Position numbers and translations under genes: made by a program. Below the pieces are notes generated by a model, which ran no database searches, had not been told where the DNA came from, and was given only the letters and a program-made list of their open reading frames with translations. From assembly GCA_015056495.1 (NCBI GenBank), contig SVGC01000003.1, positions 1 to 64,000 on the forward strand: DNA of 64,000 bases, in the 5' to 3' direction. Shown piece after piece: positions 35,804 to 44,561 of the stretch (positions are counted from its first letter, which is position 1; each line of letters opens with the position of its first letter). Source of the stretch: Butyrivibrio sp. GTDB taxonomy: Bacteria > Bacillota > Clostridia > Lachnospirales > Lachnospiraceae.

Positions 35804-37528
35804 ATGAAAGTCTTATGTAGGGGATTAGCACTTTTAATAATAGCCAGCCTGGCATTTGATAATATGCAGGTAAGCTATGCCGCTTCGCAGGAAATAAATA
35901 GAGTATCGCTTATTGGTAAGTATGATTCTGCAGATACCTGTACAGTCAGGAGTGTCGACACAGAGAATAAACAGATCAAATTCAGAAATCATGCTACAGG
36001 CAAGGGTTATACTCTTAACTATGACAATACTTCTTTTATCTATGACCAATATGGCAGAGCGCTGTCAGCGTCATTGATAGAAGCAGGAGAGGTAGTTGAT
36101 GTCCGGTTTTTAAAGAGCACAAGACATCTGACCTATATGCAGGTAAGCGATGCAGCATGGACCAGTAATAATGTGACCAGTTTTAATCTGATAGCCAATG
36201 AAGATGGCATAGTTAAGATAAACGGTCAGAATTACAAGATGGATAGATCTGCACTGGTAATTGATGATGGAGAACTGGTATCTCCTGAGAGCATCCTGCA
36301 GATTGACACTATTACTGTAAAAGGCATCGACAAGGATATCTATAGTGTAGTAGTCAATAACGGACACGGATACCTGTCATTGTCCTCTGATAATGTTGAT
36401 AATGTAAGCCTTGTGGGTTCATGGATAGAACTGGACAATTCAGTCATAAGAAAAGTAACCCCAAATATGCTTTTATCAGTGGCAGAAGGCGAATACAAGC
36501 TCCATATACTTGGTAACGGAGCTGATTATACTGAAAAAATAGAAGTTTCAAGCAATCATGAAACTGTAGTAGATACCAGCAAGATAGAGATTGCTAAACC
36601 TAAAGAAGGTCTCGTAACCTTTAATGTTACGCCTTCCTATGCTCAGGTATTTGTTGACGGAGTTGAGAAACTGACAGGAATACCTGAAAGCATAGTCTAT
36701 GGCTATCATTCACTTAAAGTTATGGCTGATGGCTATGTGACTCAGAACAAATATCTCAAAGTAGGAACTCCTAATTCTGTACTAGACATTGAGCTGGAAA
36801 GAGATTCTACTGCAAGTTCTACAGAAGCTACAAGCAGCGCAGCAACAGTAGCAACCTCCAAAAAAACAGCAGAAAAAGATCAATCAAGCGATTCAGCATC
36901 TAAGGCATCAACTACCAAGAAGATCAAGGATGTAAGCGGAAACAGTAAGACCACCACAACAGATGGTGTGGACTCCAATGGATATGTGACAGGGTATTAT
37001 ATCAATATTCTGGGACCTGTTGGATCAGCAGTTTATTTTAACGGCAATTATGTAGGCATAGCACCGGTAAAGATCAAGAAAAAAGTTGGTGTTCATGCTA
37101 TAACAATCGATGAATCAGGAACAGTCAACAGCTACACTATAGAAATAGATTCTGAAAAGAGCAATGTAAACCTGACTTTCCCAACACGAAAGCCTGCGGA
37201 GAAATCCAGCGACAGTAGTTCAACCTCTTCGACATCATCGAGTGCCGCATCAAGTGCTTCCAGTGCTGATAGTGCTTCAAGCGCATCCAGTGCAGCCTCA
37301 GCTTCAACCAGTGATAGTGCAGATAGCTCTTCAAGTGCATCAAGTGAAGGAAGTACTTCTGATTCAGGTTCAACAGCTACAACACAAAGTGCCGCAGAAA
37401 GTACTACATCTTCAAATGCAGATACAACAGACGGCTCAGGCAGCAGCTCCTCTGAAAACACTAGCAGTACAGGAAATACTTCGTCAGATGACGTTTCAGA
37501 CTCTGCAACTACAGGAATTTGCAATTGA
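35804..37528 (+). CDS. Secreted PEGA-domain protein with Ser/Ala-rich tail
   Basis: A 574-residue exported protein: a signal peptide (LLIIASLAFDNMQVSYAA), a beta-rich N-terminal region of about 250 residues, a PEGA module (NVTPSYAQVFVDGVEKLTG) near residue 270, a Thr/Ser/Lys linker, a second PEGA-like repeat (GSAVYFNGNYVGIAPVKIK) near 410, and a final 120 residues made almost only of Ser, Ala, Thr, Asp and Gly. No LPxTG or membrane anchor is present. PEGA domains are found in surface and S-layer-associated proteins; the tail may span the wall. GGAGGG lies before the ATG, 5 bases after the cca stop. Confidence 0.8.
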   Translation: MKVLCRGLALLIIASLAFDNMQVSYAASQEINRVSLIGKYDSADTCTVRSVDTENKQIKFRNHATGKGYTLNYDNTSFIYDQYGRALSASLIEAGEVVDVRFLKSTRHLTYMQVSDAAWTSNNVTSFNLIANEDGIVKINGQNYKMDRSALVIDDGELVSPESILQIDTITVKGIDKDIYSVVVNNGHGYLSLSSDNVDNVSLVGSWIELDNSVIRKVTPNMLLSVAEGEYKLHILGNGADYTEKIEVSSNHETVVDTSKIEIAKPKEGLVTFNVTPSYAQVFVDGVEKLTGIPESIVYGYHSLKVMADGYVTQNKYLKVGTPNSVLDIELERDSTASSTEATSSAATVATSKKTAEKDQSSDSASKASTTKKIKDVSGNSKTTTTDGVDSNGYVTGYYINILGPVGSAVYFNGNYVGIAPVKIKKKVGVHAITIDESGTVNSYTIEIDSEKSNVNLTFPTRKPAEKSSDSSSTSSTSSSAASSASSADSASSASSAASASTSDSADSSSSASSEGSTSDSGSTATTQSAAESTTSSNADTTDGSGSSSSENTSSTGNTSSDDVSDSATTGICN

Positions 37529-37606
37529 TAGATCGTAAAAAGCCGAAAACTCGATTAAAATCAGCATCAAAATACTAAAAAAGCCCGTAAATAAAGGATT
37601 TTTTGC

Positions 37607-37664
37607 TTGACATTAAACTCTTCACAGTATATAAGTAGATATAGGCGCTCTTAAGGAGCGCTTA
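37607..37664 (+). promoter_or_regulatory. hup promoter and leader hairpin
   Basis: TTGACA (37607-37612), a 17-base spacer and TATAAG (37630-37635) form the promoter. The leader contains ATAGGCGCTC (37641-37650) pairing with GAGCGCTTAT (37655-37664), a stable hairpin at the expected 5' end of the mRNA that could protect it from decay. Confidence 0.7.
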
Positions 37665-37694
37665 TATTAACTAAACAGCAGGAGGAGTTCTATA

Positions 37695-37973
37695 ATGAAC
37701 AAGACAGAATTAGTAGCAGCTATCGCTGACGAGACAGGATTATCAAAGAAGGATGCTGAGAAGGCAGTTAAGGCTTTCACAGAGACAGTTACAGCAGAGC
37801 TTAAGAAAAAGAATAAGGTTCAGCTTGTTGGCTTTGGTACATTCGAAGTATCTAAGAGAGCAGCAAGAGAGGGTAGAAACCCACAGACAGGCGATGTTAT
37901 GAAGATCGCAGCATCATATGCACCTAAGTTTAAGGCTGGTAAGGCTCTTAAGGATGCTGTAAACAAGAAATAA
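37695..37973 (+). CDS. hup: HU family DNA-binding protein
   Basis: A 92-residue histone-like protein that bends DNA and compacts the nucleoid. It begins [20 protein letters not shown] and has the core [21 protein letters not shown] with the beta-arm Pro that intercalates into DNA, and ends [14 protein letters not shown]. Full length for HU. Strong SD (GGAGGAG), strong promoter and leader hairpin fit high expression. A terminator follows, so rqcP probably receives only read-through or its own promoter. Confidence 0.96.
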   Translation: MNKTELVAAIADETGLSKKDAEKAVKAFTETVTAELKKKNKVQLVGFGTFEVSKRAAREGRNPQTGDVMKIAASYAPKFKAGKALKDAVNKK

Positions 37974-37987
37974 TTATGTTTTTTCTT

Positions 37988-38019
37988 AGCCTGTAGACAG
38001 ATAGTCTATGGGCTTTTTA
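37988..38019 (+). terminator. Terminator after hup
   Basis: AGCCTGTAGAC (37988-37998) pairs with GTCTATGGGCT (38004-38014), followed by TTTTTAT. The gene rqcP begins 20 bases later. Confidence 0.7.
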
Positions 38020-38038
38020 TATCATATGGGGTAAAAAA

Positions 38039-38278
38039 ATGAGATTAGACAAATATTTAAAAGTTACAAGACTGATCAAAAGAAGAACAGTAGCCAACGA
38101 GGCCTGTGATGCTGGCAGAGTCCAGATCAATGGCAGACCTGCCAAGGCATCTACCGATGTCAAAGTAGGAGATAAACTGACTATACAGTTTGGCAATAAG
38201 GATGTTAACGTTGAAGTCTTAGACGTACAGGAAACAGTACATAAAGAGGATGTATCCAATCTGTTTCGCTACATTTGA
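38039..38278 (+). CDS. rqcP: S4-domain protein RqcP (YabO)
   Basis: A 79-residue stand-alone S4 RNA-binding domain: MRLDKYLKVTRLIKRRTVAN, the loop AGRVQINGRPAKAS, then GDKLTIQFGN. In Bacillus YabO/RqcP stabilises P-site tRNA on stalled 50S subunits during ribosome quality control with RqcH. It lies just upstream of divIC, as in Bacillus; the family and order support the name. The SD is weak, as the start is close behind the hup terminator. Confidence 0.87.
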   Translation: MRLDKYLKVTRLIKRRTVANEACDAGRVQINGRPAKASTDVKVGDKLTIQFGNKDVNVEVLDVQETVHKEDVSNLFRYI

Positions 38279-38348
38279 CACAAGGTAACATGTGTTATAA
38301 AATAAAAGTAACGTATAATCGTTGAATTATAAGTGTATGAGGGTGAAT

Positions 38349-38669
38349 ATGGCAGCAAGAGCTAGATACAAAAGGGGCAGCTCTTTGCAGAACAGATTGG
38401 GAATATTTCTTTCAATAATAGTAGTATTTATGCTATTTACTGTTGTATCTGTTAAGAGTGCCAGCTTATTAGAAAAAGAAAAAGAATATCAGGCAAAAGA
38501 AGACTCACTTCAGAAGCAGATTGAAGAAGAAACTCAGAGAAGTGAGGAAATTGCAGAATTTGAAACATATACTCAAACCCGTAAATATATCGAAGACGTG
38601 GCTAGAGACAAGCTGGGATTGGTTTATCCCGGCGAAATAATTTTTAAAGATGAAGATCAAGGTAAATAA
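38349..38669 (+). CDS. divIC: Septum formation initiator, DivIC/FtsB family
   Basis: About 106 residues from the ATG at 38349 (AGGGTG upstream; TTG 38322 and ATG 38337 are also open). A basic cytoplasmic N-terminus is followed by one transmembrane helix (FLSIIVVFMLFTVVSV), a heptad-like coiled coil (LLEKEKEYQAKEDSLQKQIE), then the family tail YIEDVARDKLGLVYPGEIIF. It belongs to the FtsL/DivIB-type divisome complex. Located between rqcP and tilS, the conserved order. Confidence 0.88.
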   Translation: MAARARYKRGSSLQNRLGIFLSIIVVFMLFTVVSVKSASLLEKEKEYQAKEDSLQKQIEEETQRSEEIAEFETYTQTRKYIEDVARDKLGLVYPGEIIFKDEDQGK

Positions 38670-38714
38670 TGCAGACTACAATGCGAGTGGCTTTGTTGTC
38701 TGCATATTTTTTTC
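38669..38714 (+). terminator. Hairpin between divIC and tilS
   Basis: ATGCAGAC (38669-38676) pairs with GTCTGCAT (38698-38705), followed by a run of T. The first base overlaps the divIC stop codon. tilS begins 20 bases later. Confidence 0.7.
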
Positions 38715-38733
38715 ATAATACAGGAATAAGAGA

Positions 38734-40134
38734 ATGAATCTTGAAAACAAGGTCAAAGCATATATCGAACGTAACAATATGATCGCAAGAGGAGACACGG
38801 TCCTGGCAGGGATATCCGGTGGAGCTGATTCAACGTGTCTTCTTGTTCTTTTGCATAAATTATCCAAGGATATGGATTTTAGTCTGGTGGTAGTACATGT
38901 TAATCACGGACTTCGTACAGACGCTGAAGATGATGCACTCTATGTAAAAAAACTCTGTAGGGAAAGGGATATAACTTACATCCTTCACGAGGCTGATATT
39001 AAGGCAATTGCAGCTGAGAAGGCGATGACAGAGGAAGAAGCTGGAAGATATGAGAGATACAGAGTCTTTGAAGAACTGAGTAGTCAGTATAATGCCGGCA
39101 AGATTGCAATCGCGCACAATCAGAATGATCTTGCAGAGACCATGCTGTACAACATGTTCAGAGGCAGTGGATTACATGGAGTTATAGGGATCAGACCTAT
39201 CAGAGGCAAGATAATAAGACCTCTTTTGGAAACATCAAGAGCAGAGATAGAGCAGTATCTTGACGAAAACGGCATTTCCTATTGTACAGACAGTACTAAT
39301 CTGGAGGATGACCATGCAAGGAACAGAATAAGGCATCATATCTTACCTTATGCCACTGATGAGATCAATGATAAAGCCATAGAGCATCTGGCCCATACAG
39401 CAGCTTCCCTTGAAAAGGCTGATGAATACATACGATTCAAGGCAAGAGAAGAAATGGACATACTTGCTGAGTATGATGATAGGAACAGGAAATATACATT
39501 GGACCTTAAAGAATTTGCCAAGTGTCCGGAGATCATCAAAGAGAACATTATTCTTTTATGCATGGAAAAACTTACGCCCCACAGGAAGGATATTACCTCT
39601 ACTCACGTATACAATATTATCAGGTTATCAGAAACAACAGATGGATCCAAGAAAATAGATCTGCCCTATGAACTGACAGCCCTTAGAGAATATGACAAAC
39701 TCCATATTTACAAGGAATCAGACGATAAAGAACTGGTCCAGGAGATACAGATTTTGTCAAAAGATGAAATTACTATCCGAAAAGAGCAGGTGATAAAGGG
39801 ATTCGGAACCATTTTAATTGATAAGATCAAGGATTTTGACTTGCAAAATATTCCGGAAGATACATATACTAAAATGTTTGATTATGATAAAATACAAGCA
39901 TCTTTAGTCCTACGACACAGACAAAAAGGTGATTATATCCTGACTGGAAATGGCAGGCAATCACTGAATAAATACATGATCAATGAAAAGATCCCGGCAG
40001 CTAAAAGAGATAATGTCTACATACTGGCGGATAATGACCATGTCCTGTGGGTGATAGGCTATCGTATCAGTAGCGGTTATAAAATTGATAGTAGCACTAA
40101 GACGGTGTTGCAGATAAAAGTAATGGAGGAATAA
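38734..40134 (+). CDS. tilS: tRNA(Ile)-lysidine synthase TilS
   Basis: A 466-residue N-type ATP pyrophosphatase that converts C34 of tRNA-Ile(CAU) to lysidine so that it reads AUA. The PP-loop LAGISGGADSTCLLVLL is near residue 28. VVHVNHGLRTDAEDDALYV, AIAHNQNDLAETMLYNMFRG and RNRIRHHILP are family signatures. The C-terminal domain LVLRHRQKGDYI...KYMINEKIPAAKRD is present, so it is the full-length form. AGGAA before the ATG; hpt follows after 4 bases. Confidence 0.95.
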   Translation: MNLENKVKAYIERNNMIARGDTVLAGISGGADSTCLLVLLHKLSKDMDFSLVVVHVNHGLRTDAEDDALYVKKLCRERDITYILHEADIKAIAAEKAMTEEEAGRYERYRVFEELSSQYNAGKIAIAHNQNDLAETMLYNMFRGSGLHGVIGIRPIRGKIIRPLLETSRAEIEQYLDENGISYCTDSTNLEDDHARNRIRHHILPYATDEINDKAIEHLAHTAASLEKADEYIRFKAREEMDILAEYDDRNRKYTLDLKEFAKCPEIIKENIILLCMEKLTPHRKDITSTHVYNIIRLSETTDGSKKIDLPYELTALREYDKLHIYKESDDKELVQEIQILSKDEITIRKEQVIKGFGTILIDKIKDFDLQNIPEDTYTKMFDYDKIQASLVLRHRQKGDYILTGNGRQSLNKYMINEKIPAAKRDNVYILADNDHVLWVIGYRISSGYKIDSSTKTVLQIKVMEE

Positions 40135-40138
40135 TATA

Positions 40139-40663
40139 ATGTCAGAAAGAGTCCGTGTACTATTAACGGAGGAAGAAGTAGATGCTAGAATCCAGGCACT
40201 TGGAGATCAGATCACTAAGGATTATCAGGGAAAGACAGTACACCTTGTATGTGTATTAAAAGGTGGTGTCTTTTTTATGTGTGAACTTGCCAAGAGAATA
40301 AAGGTACCAGTAACTATGGACTTTATGTCAGCTTCAAGTTATGGAAGTGACACAAAATCAAGTGGTGTTGTTAAGATCGTTAAGGACCTTGATGAGCCTC
40401 TTAAGGACAAGAATGTACTGATCGTAGAAGATATCATAGATTCAGGCAGAACACTTAGCTACCTTATCAAGATGCTTGGTGATAGAGAGCCTGCAGATAT
40501 CAAACTCTGCACACTGCTTGATAAGCCAGAGAGAAGAGTAACAGATGTTAAGGTAGATTACTCAGGCTTCAATATCCCTGATGAATTTGTAGTAGGATAT
40601 GGACTTGATTATGATCAGAAGTATCGTAACCTTCCATACATCGGTGTAGTAGAATTTGAATAA
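40139..40663 (+). CDS. hpt: Hypoxanthine phosphoribosyltransferase Hpt
   Basis: A 174-residue type I phosphoribosyltransferase that salvages hypoxanthine and guanine. The PRPP-binding loop is VLIVEDIIDSGRTLSYL; the flexible-loop region SSYGSDTKSSG and the purine-contact segment FVVGYGLDYDQKYRNLPYIG are present. The tilS-hpt-ftsH order is conserved in Firmicutes. GGAGG lies just before the ATG and overlaps the end of tilS, so translation is probably coupled. Confidence 0.95.
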   Translation: MSERVRVLLTEEEVDARIQALGDQITKDYQGKTVHLVCVLKGGVFFMCELAKRIKVPVTMDFMSASSYGSDTKSSGVVKIVKDLDEPLKDKNVLIVEDIIDSGRTLSYLIKMLGDREPADIKLCTLLDKPERRVTDVKVDYSGFNIPDEFVVGYGLDYDQKYRNLPYIGVVEFE

Positions 40664-40690
40664 AATTATAAATACAGTAGGGGGACATCA

Positions 40691-42547
40691 ATGAAAAAAA
40701 GCAGAAATTATAGTATTTATTTCCTGCTAGTGTTAGCTCTTATGTTTGTTGTTATCATCCTGCAGTTTGTGGGAGCGAAAAACACAGTTACAAGAACGAC
40801 TTATAACTTAGGGCAGTTAGAGACAGATCTCCAGAATGGCAATATTACAGCAGCTATTATTTACCAGAATCAGGAAACGCCAACAGGAGCTGTAAGAGTC
40901 CGTACTTCAGATGAGCAGGATCTGACACTGTATGTTACAGACGTAACAGAGGTTGAAGATCTGCTGATAAGCTACAATGTATATCCATCAGTCAGTGACG
41001 TTGCCAGAGATAACTCTTTGATGGCCAATATCATTCCGATCGTAATAGTACTTATCATTGTAGCCTTCGTATTTGTAATGCTCAATAATGCTCAGGGTGC
41101 ATCTGCCGGCGGTAGCAGGATGATGAACTTTGGTAAAAGCAGAGCAAAACTTTCAAACAGCGATGATAACAAGATCAGACTTGATGATGTGGCAGGTCTT
41201 ACAGAAGAAAAAGAACAGCTTGCTGAGATCATTGAATTTTTAAAATCTCCAGGTAAGTTCATAAAGCTTGGTGCAAGAATTCCAAAAGGTGTATTACTGG
41301 AAGGACGCCCAGGTACAGGTAAGACACTTCTTGCCAAGGCAGTAGCCGGAGAAGCAGGAGTACCTTTCTTTACAATCTCAGGTTCTGATTTTGTAGAGAT
41401 GTTTGTAGGTGTTGGTGCATCAAGAGTTAGAGACTTGTTTGAAGAAGCCAAGAAAAATGCTCCTTGTATCATCTTTATCGATGAGATTGATGCAGTAGCC
41501 AGAAGACGTGGAACTGGTATGGGTGGCGGTCACGATGAACGTGAACAGACTTTGAACCAGTTACTTGTTGAAATGGATGGTTTCGGAACTAACGAAGGAA
41601 TCATAGTAATGGCAGCGACTAACAGAGTTGATATTCTGGATCCTGCTATTTTGAGACCGGGCCGTTTCGATAGAAAGATCACTGTAAGCCCTCCAGACGT
41701 AGGCGGAAGAGAAGCTATACTTAAGATCCATGCTAGAAATAAAAAACTTGGAGATGATGTAGATCTTAAGCAGGTAGCCCAGACTACAGCAGGCTTTACA
41801 GGTGCAGATCTTGAGAATCTCTTAAATGAGGCAGCTATCAATACAGCAATGGCTGATAGAAGCTTTACCAATAAAGAGGATATCCAGAAAGCATTTATAA
41901 ATGTTGGTATCGGTGTTGAAAAGCACAGTCATATTATTACAGATAAAGAGAAGAAGATCACAGCCTACCACGAGACAGGCCATGCGATACTCTTCCATGT
42001 ACTTCCAGATGTAGGACCTGTATATACAGTATCTATCATACCTACAGGAGCTGGAGCAGCCGGATATACAATGCCACTTCCTGAAAAGGATGAAATGTTC
42101 CTTTCAAGAAACCGTATGCTTGAAGATATTATGGTATCTCTTGGAGGAAGAATAGCAGAAGAAATCATATTTGGTGACATAACAACTGGAGCTTCCAGTG
42201 ATATTAAGAAGGCTACTCATGAAGCCCGAAATATGGTAACCAAATATGGTATGTCAAAAAATATTGGCGTGATCAATTATGATGAAGAAGAGGAAGACGT
42301 ATTCATCGGATACGATATAGCTCATAACAAAAAGCACAGTGAGCTCATGTCAGGAGAGATCGACAAAGAGGTTAAAGCCATTATTGACGCTTGCTACAAG
42401 AAAGCAAAAGAAATAATTCTTGAATATCAGGATGTACTTCATAAGAGTGCAGAGCTTCTTATTGAGAAAGAGAAGATTGGCCGAGACGAATTTGAAGCAT
42501 TATTCGAAGGTCATGAAATACCTGAAGATTTCAATATGGAAATATAA
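40691..42547 (+). CDS. ftsH: ATP-dependent zinc metalloprotease FtsH
   Basis: A 618-residue membrane protease that degrades unfolded membrane and regulatory proteins. Two transmembrane helices (about residues 7-25 and 115-135) flank a short external domain; then an AAA+ domain with Walker A GRPGTGKT (about 205-212), Walker [10 protein letters not shown] and SRH region [20 protein letters not shown]; then a peptidase domain with HETGH near residue 427. The Walker A has Arg where most FtsH have Pro (GPPGTGKT). Length is normal. Last gene of the tilS-hpt-ftsH unit. Confidence 0.96.
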   Translation: MKKSRNYSIYFLLVLALMFVVIILQFVGAKNTVTRTTYNLGQLETDLQNGNITAAIIYQNQETPTGAVRVRTSDEQDLTLYVTDVTEVEDLLISYNVYPSVSDVARDNSLMANIIPIVIVLIIVAFVFVMLNNAQGASAGGSRMMNFGKSRAKLSNSDDNKIRLDDVAGLTEEKEQLAEIIEFLKSPGKFIKLGARIPKGVLLEGRPGTGKTLLAKAVAGEAGVPFFTISGSDFVEMFVGVGASRVRDLFEEAKKNAPCIIFIDEIDAVARRRGTGMGGGHDEREQTLNQLLVEMDGFGTNEGIIVMAATNRVDILDPAILRPGRFDRKITVSPPDVGGREAILKIHARNKKLGDDVDLKQVAQTTAGFTGADLENLLNEAAINTAMADRSFTNKEDIQKAFINVGIGVEKHSHIITDKEKKITAYHETGHAILFHVLPDVGPVYTVSIIPTGAGAAGYTMPLPEKDEMFLSRNRMLEDIMVSLGGRIAEEIIFGDITTGASSDIKKATHEARNMVTKYGMSKNIGVINYDEEEEDVFIGYDIAHNKKHSELMSGEIDKEVKAIIDACYKKAKEIILEYQDVLHKSAELLIEKEKIGRDEFEALFEGHEIPEDFNMEI

Positions 42548-42616
42548 ACAAAAAACTATTGTGCAATTCATACAAAAAAATATGGTTTGAATTGTTAACT
42601 TTGTGGAAGGTGCGGA

Positions 42617-42645
42617 TTTACGAAAGTATAGGTGAATGCTATTAT
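42617..42645 (+). promoter_or_regulatory. Candidate promoter in ftsH-greA intergenic region
   Basis: TTTACG (42617-42622), exactly 17 bases, then TATTAT (42640-42645). A transcript from here would run about 95 bases before the strong terminator at 42715-42748, ahead of greA. It is therefore either a promoter of a short leader RNA or a chance match. Confidence 0.45.
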
Positions 42646-42714
42646 ACTACTTGTAACCCCCCAATACATTATATAGTTTTTTGCTATACCCCATAAGAAA
42701 GAAATACCTTCTCT

Positions 42715-42748
42715 AAAAAAGACAGCACCCCAAAGGCTGTCTTTTTTA
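42715..42748. terminator. Strong intrinsic terminator before greA
   Basis: AAAAAAGACAGC and GCTGTCTTTTTT form a perfect stem with loop ACCCCAAAG. It ends ftsH transcripts or attenuates a greA leader. The remainder of the 250-base region (42548-42779) has an inverted repeat, CAATTCA...TGAATTG (about 42567-42597), and no gene. Confidence 0.8.
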
Positions 42749-42797
42749 CTATATAAAAATATGTATTACAAAGATTATTATGTGGAGGGATATCTCA

Positions 42798-43301
42798 ATG
42801 AATAACGAGTTAACTCAAAAAGACATAGATGATATGCAGGCAGAGATCGATCATAGAAAGATTGTTGTCAGAAAAGAATTGCTTGAGCATGTCAAGGAAG
42901 CCAGAGCTCAAGGTGATCTTAGCGAGAACTTTGAATACTACGCAGCCAAAAAAGCCAAGAATCAGAACGAAAGTCGTATCAGATTTCTTGAGAGAATGAT
43001 AAAGACTGCTAAGGTAATTGAAGATAATACCACTGATGAGCAGGTAGGCCTTAATAAAACCGTTACAGTACATGTTGAAGAGGATGATACTGATGAAGTA
43101 TACAAGATAGTGACAACTATGCGAGGTGATTCCTTAAGAGGTCTTATCAGCATTGAGTCTCCCCTTGGAAAACAATTATTTGGACATAAAGTAGGAGACC
43201 ATGTTACTATAAAAGTGAACGAAAATTATAGTTATGATGTAACTATTGTTAAAATTGAAAATACAGGTCTTTCTGAAGAAGATAAGATCAGAGATTTCTA
43301 A
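42798..43301 (+). CDS. greA: Transcription elongation factor GreA
   Basis: About 167 residues from the ATG at 42798 (GGAGGG 8 bases upstream; an ATG at 42780 lies in front of the SD and is unlikely). It releases backtracked RNA polymerase by stimulating transcript cleavage. The N-terminal coiled coil has the tip acidic signature QGDLSENFEYYAAKKAKNQNE, and the C-terminal globular domain contains SIESPLGKQLFGHKVGD. Full length. Confidence 0.94.
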   Translation: MNNELTQKDIDDMQAEIDHRKIVVRKELLEHVKEARAQGDLSENFEYYAAKKAKNQNESRIRFLERMIKTAKVIEDNTTDEQVGLNKTVTVHVEEDDTDEVYKIVTTMRGDSLRGLISIESPLGKQLFGHKVGDHVTIKVNENYSYDVTIVKIENTGLSEEDKIRDF

Positions 43302-43335
43302 AATTTCACAGCTGAATATAGAGGGGGTATCTATT

Positions 43336-43848
43336 ATGCAGCACAATTTTCAGCCAGTTAATCTTGACGAAATAATTTCAGAAGAGAGCAGATTTGGAGA
43401 AGACAAATGGGCACTTCTGACAGCAGGTAAAGACGGCAAAGTTAATACTATGACCATTTCATGGGGTGGAACAGGCTTTATCTGGAATAAACACGTGGTA
43501 TTTATTTTTGTAAGATCCAGCAGATATACTAAGGAGTTCATAGATGCATCTGATGAATTCTCTGTCTCATTCATGGATATATCAAAATACCGCGGAGCTA
43601 TGAAGTATCTTGGAGCAGTTTCCGGCAGAGATGAAGACAAACTTGCAGGCGCAAGACTCAATGTGGATTACGATGAGGATATTCCATACATTGATGAAGC
43701 CAAGAATGTAGTATTATGTCAGGTCCTTGCCAAACAGGAAATTGAAAAGGGAGGCATAATCCCTCAGGAAATAATTGATAAGTACTACGCTGATGGTGAT
43801 TATCATACAGTATATATTGCAGAAATAAAAAAGATCATGGTCAGATAA
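43336..43848 (+). CDS. Flavin reductase family protein
   Basis: About 170 residues from the ATG at 43336 behind GAGGGGG; the open frame further upstream overlaps greA and is not used. It has the split-barrel FMN-binding fold: KWALLTAGKDGKVNTMTISWGG, then KHVVFIFVRSSRYTKEFIDASDEFSVSFMD. Members bind FMN and reduce flavins or act as NADPH:FMN oxidoreductases. Three bases after the stop the next gene starts, so the two are probably co-translated. Confidence 0.85.
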   Translation: MQHNFQPVNLDEIISEESRFGEDKWALLTAGKDGKVNTMTISWGGTGFIWNKHVVFIFVRSSRYTKEFIDASDEFSVSFMDISKYRGAMKYLGAVSGRDEDKLAGARLNVDYDEDIPYIDEAKNVVLCQVLAKQEIEKGGIIPQEIIDKYYADGDYHTVYIAEIKKIMVR

Positions 43849-43851
43849 ATT

Positions 43852-44469
43852 ATGTCTAGAAATATTGTTAACAAAAGATCATTAAAAGAAATAGGACAGT
43901 TCATATTTGTACAGGATGGACTGGAAAAGGCAGATATAATAATTGTTCCAGGAGCACCAGAACCAGAACTTGCAGTAGCCGCAGCGAGGTTATGGAAGTC
44001 CAGGTATGCGCCCTTCATACTGGTAACAGGTAAATACAGTTATCGCAAGGCTTCTTTTGCTCAGGAAGCTACTGAATTGGAAGAGATAGATCTTCCTGAT
44101 ACAGAGGCAGAATACCTTGCAAGAGTACTAAAGCGTGAAGGTGTAGATGAGTCCAGGATCATAATGGAAAAGATGTCTACCAATACCTTTGAAAACGCTC
44201 GCTATAGTGCAGCAATGCTAAAGGGAAATGATCTGGAAAAAATAATCATATGCTGCCAGGCCTTTCATGCCAGAAGGGCACTTATGACCTTTCAGTCAGA
44301 GTTTCCCGGTGTGGATGTAATTGTATCACCTGTTAACACCAAAAATATAATGTACAACAACTGGTATGAGACTGAAAAGGGTTATAACATAGTCCTTGGC
44401 GAATTGGAAAAATGTGGCAAATATTTTCTTGTTGATGGAATGTATCAAAAAATATTCGCAAAAAATTAA
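43852..44469 (+). CDS. YdcF/SanA family protein (DUF218)
   Basis: A 205-residue soluble protein of the DUF218 (YdcF-like) family: DIIIVPGAPEPELAVAAARL, FILVTGKYSY, the acidic cluster TEAEYLARVL, then ARYSAAML and CCQAFHARRALMTFQSEFPG. The family may bind S-adenosylmethionine and some membrane members act on cell-envelope precursors; this one has no signal peptide or membrane helix. No SD of its own; it starts directly behind the flavin reductase stop. Confidence 0.8.
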   Translation: MSRNIVNKRSLKEIGQFIFVQDGLEKADIIIVPGAPEPELAVAAARLWKSRYAPFILVTGKYSYRKASFAQEATELEEIDLPDTEAEYLARVLKREGVDESRIIMEKMSTNTFENARYSAAMLKGNDLEKIIICCQAFHARRALMTFQSEFPGVDVIVSPVNTKNIMYNNWYETEKGYNIVLGELEKCGKYFLVDGMYQKIFAKN

Positions 44470-44492
44470 AAAGCTATAAACTTGAAGAAATA

Positions 44493-44550
44493 TTGACGAA
44501 AAAGTGATAAGATATACTTGGTACTGTCGCTTTTTTGTCAATTTTTTTTT
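44493..44550 (+). terminator. Terminator/attenuator touching the SBP ribosome-binding site
   Basis: TTGACGAAAAAG (44493-44504) pairs with CTTTTTTGTCAA (44530-44541) with one G-U pair, followed by nine T. The T run ends directly at the GAGG SD of the binding-protein gene, leaving no room for a promoter between them. TATACT (44513-44518) lies in the loop. Confidence 0.75.
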
Positions 44551-44561
44551 GAGGCCATAGT

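Noticed and set aside
37132..37524. Long minus-strand open frame opposite the Ser-rich tail
   Set aside because: It is a shadow of the biased Ser/Ala codons in the plus-strand PEGA gene; no SD and a low-complexity product.
44482..44518. TTGAAG or TTGACG with a downstream -10 as a normal promoter of the binding-protein gene
   Set aside because: Spacers are 14 or about 20 bases, outside the usual range, so I list only the hairpin and mention the box as a possibility.
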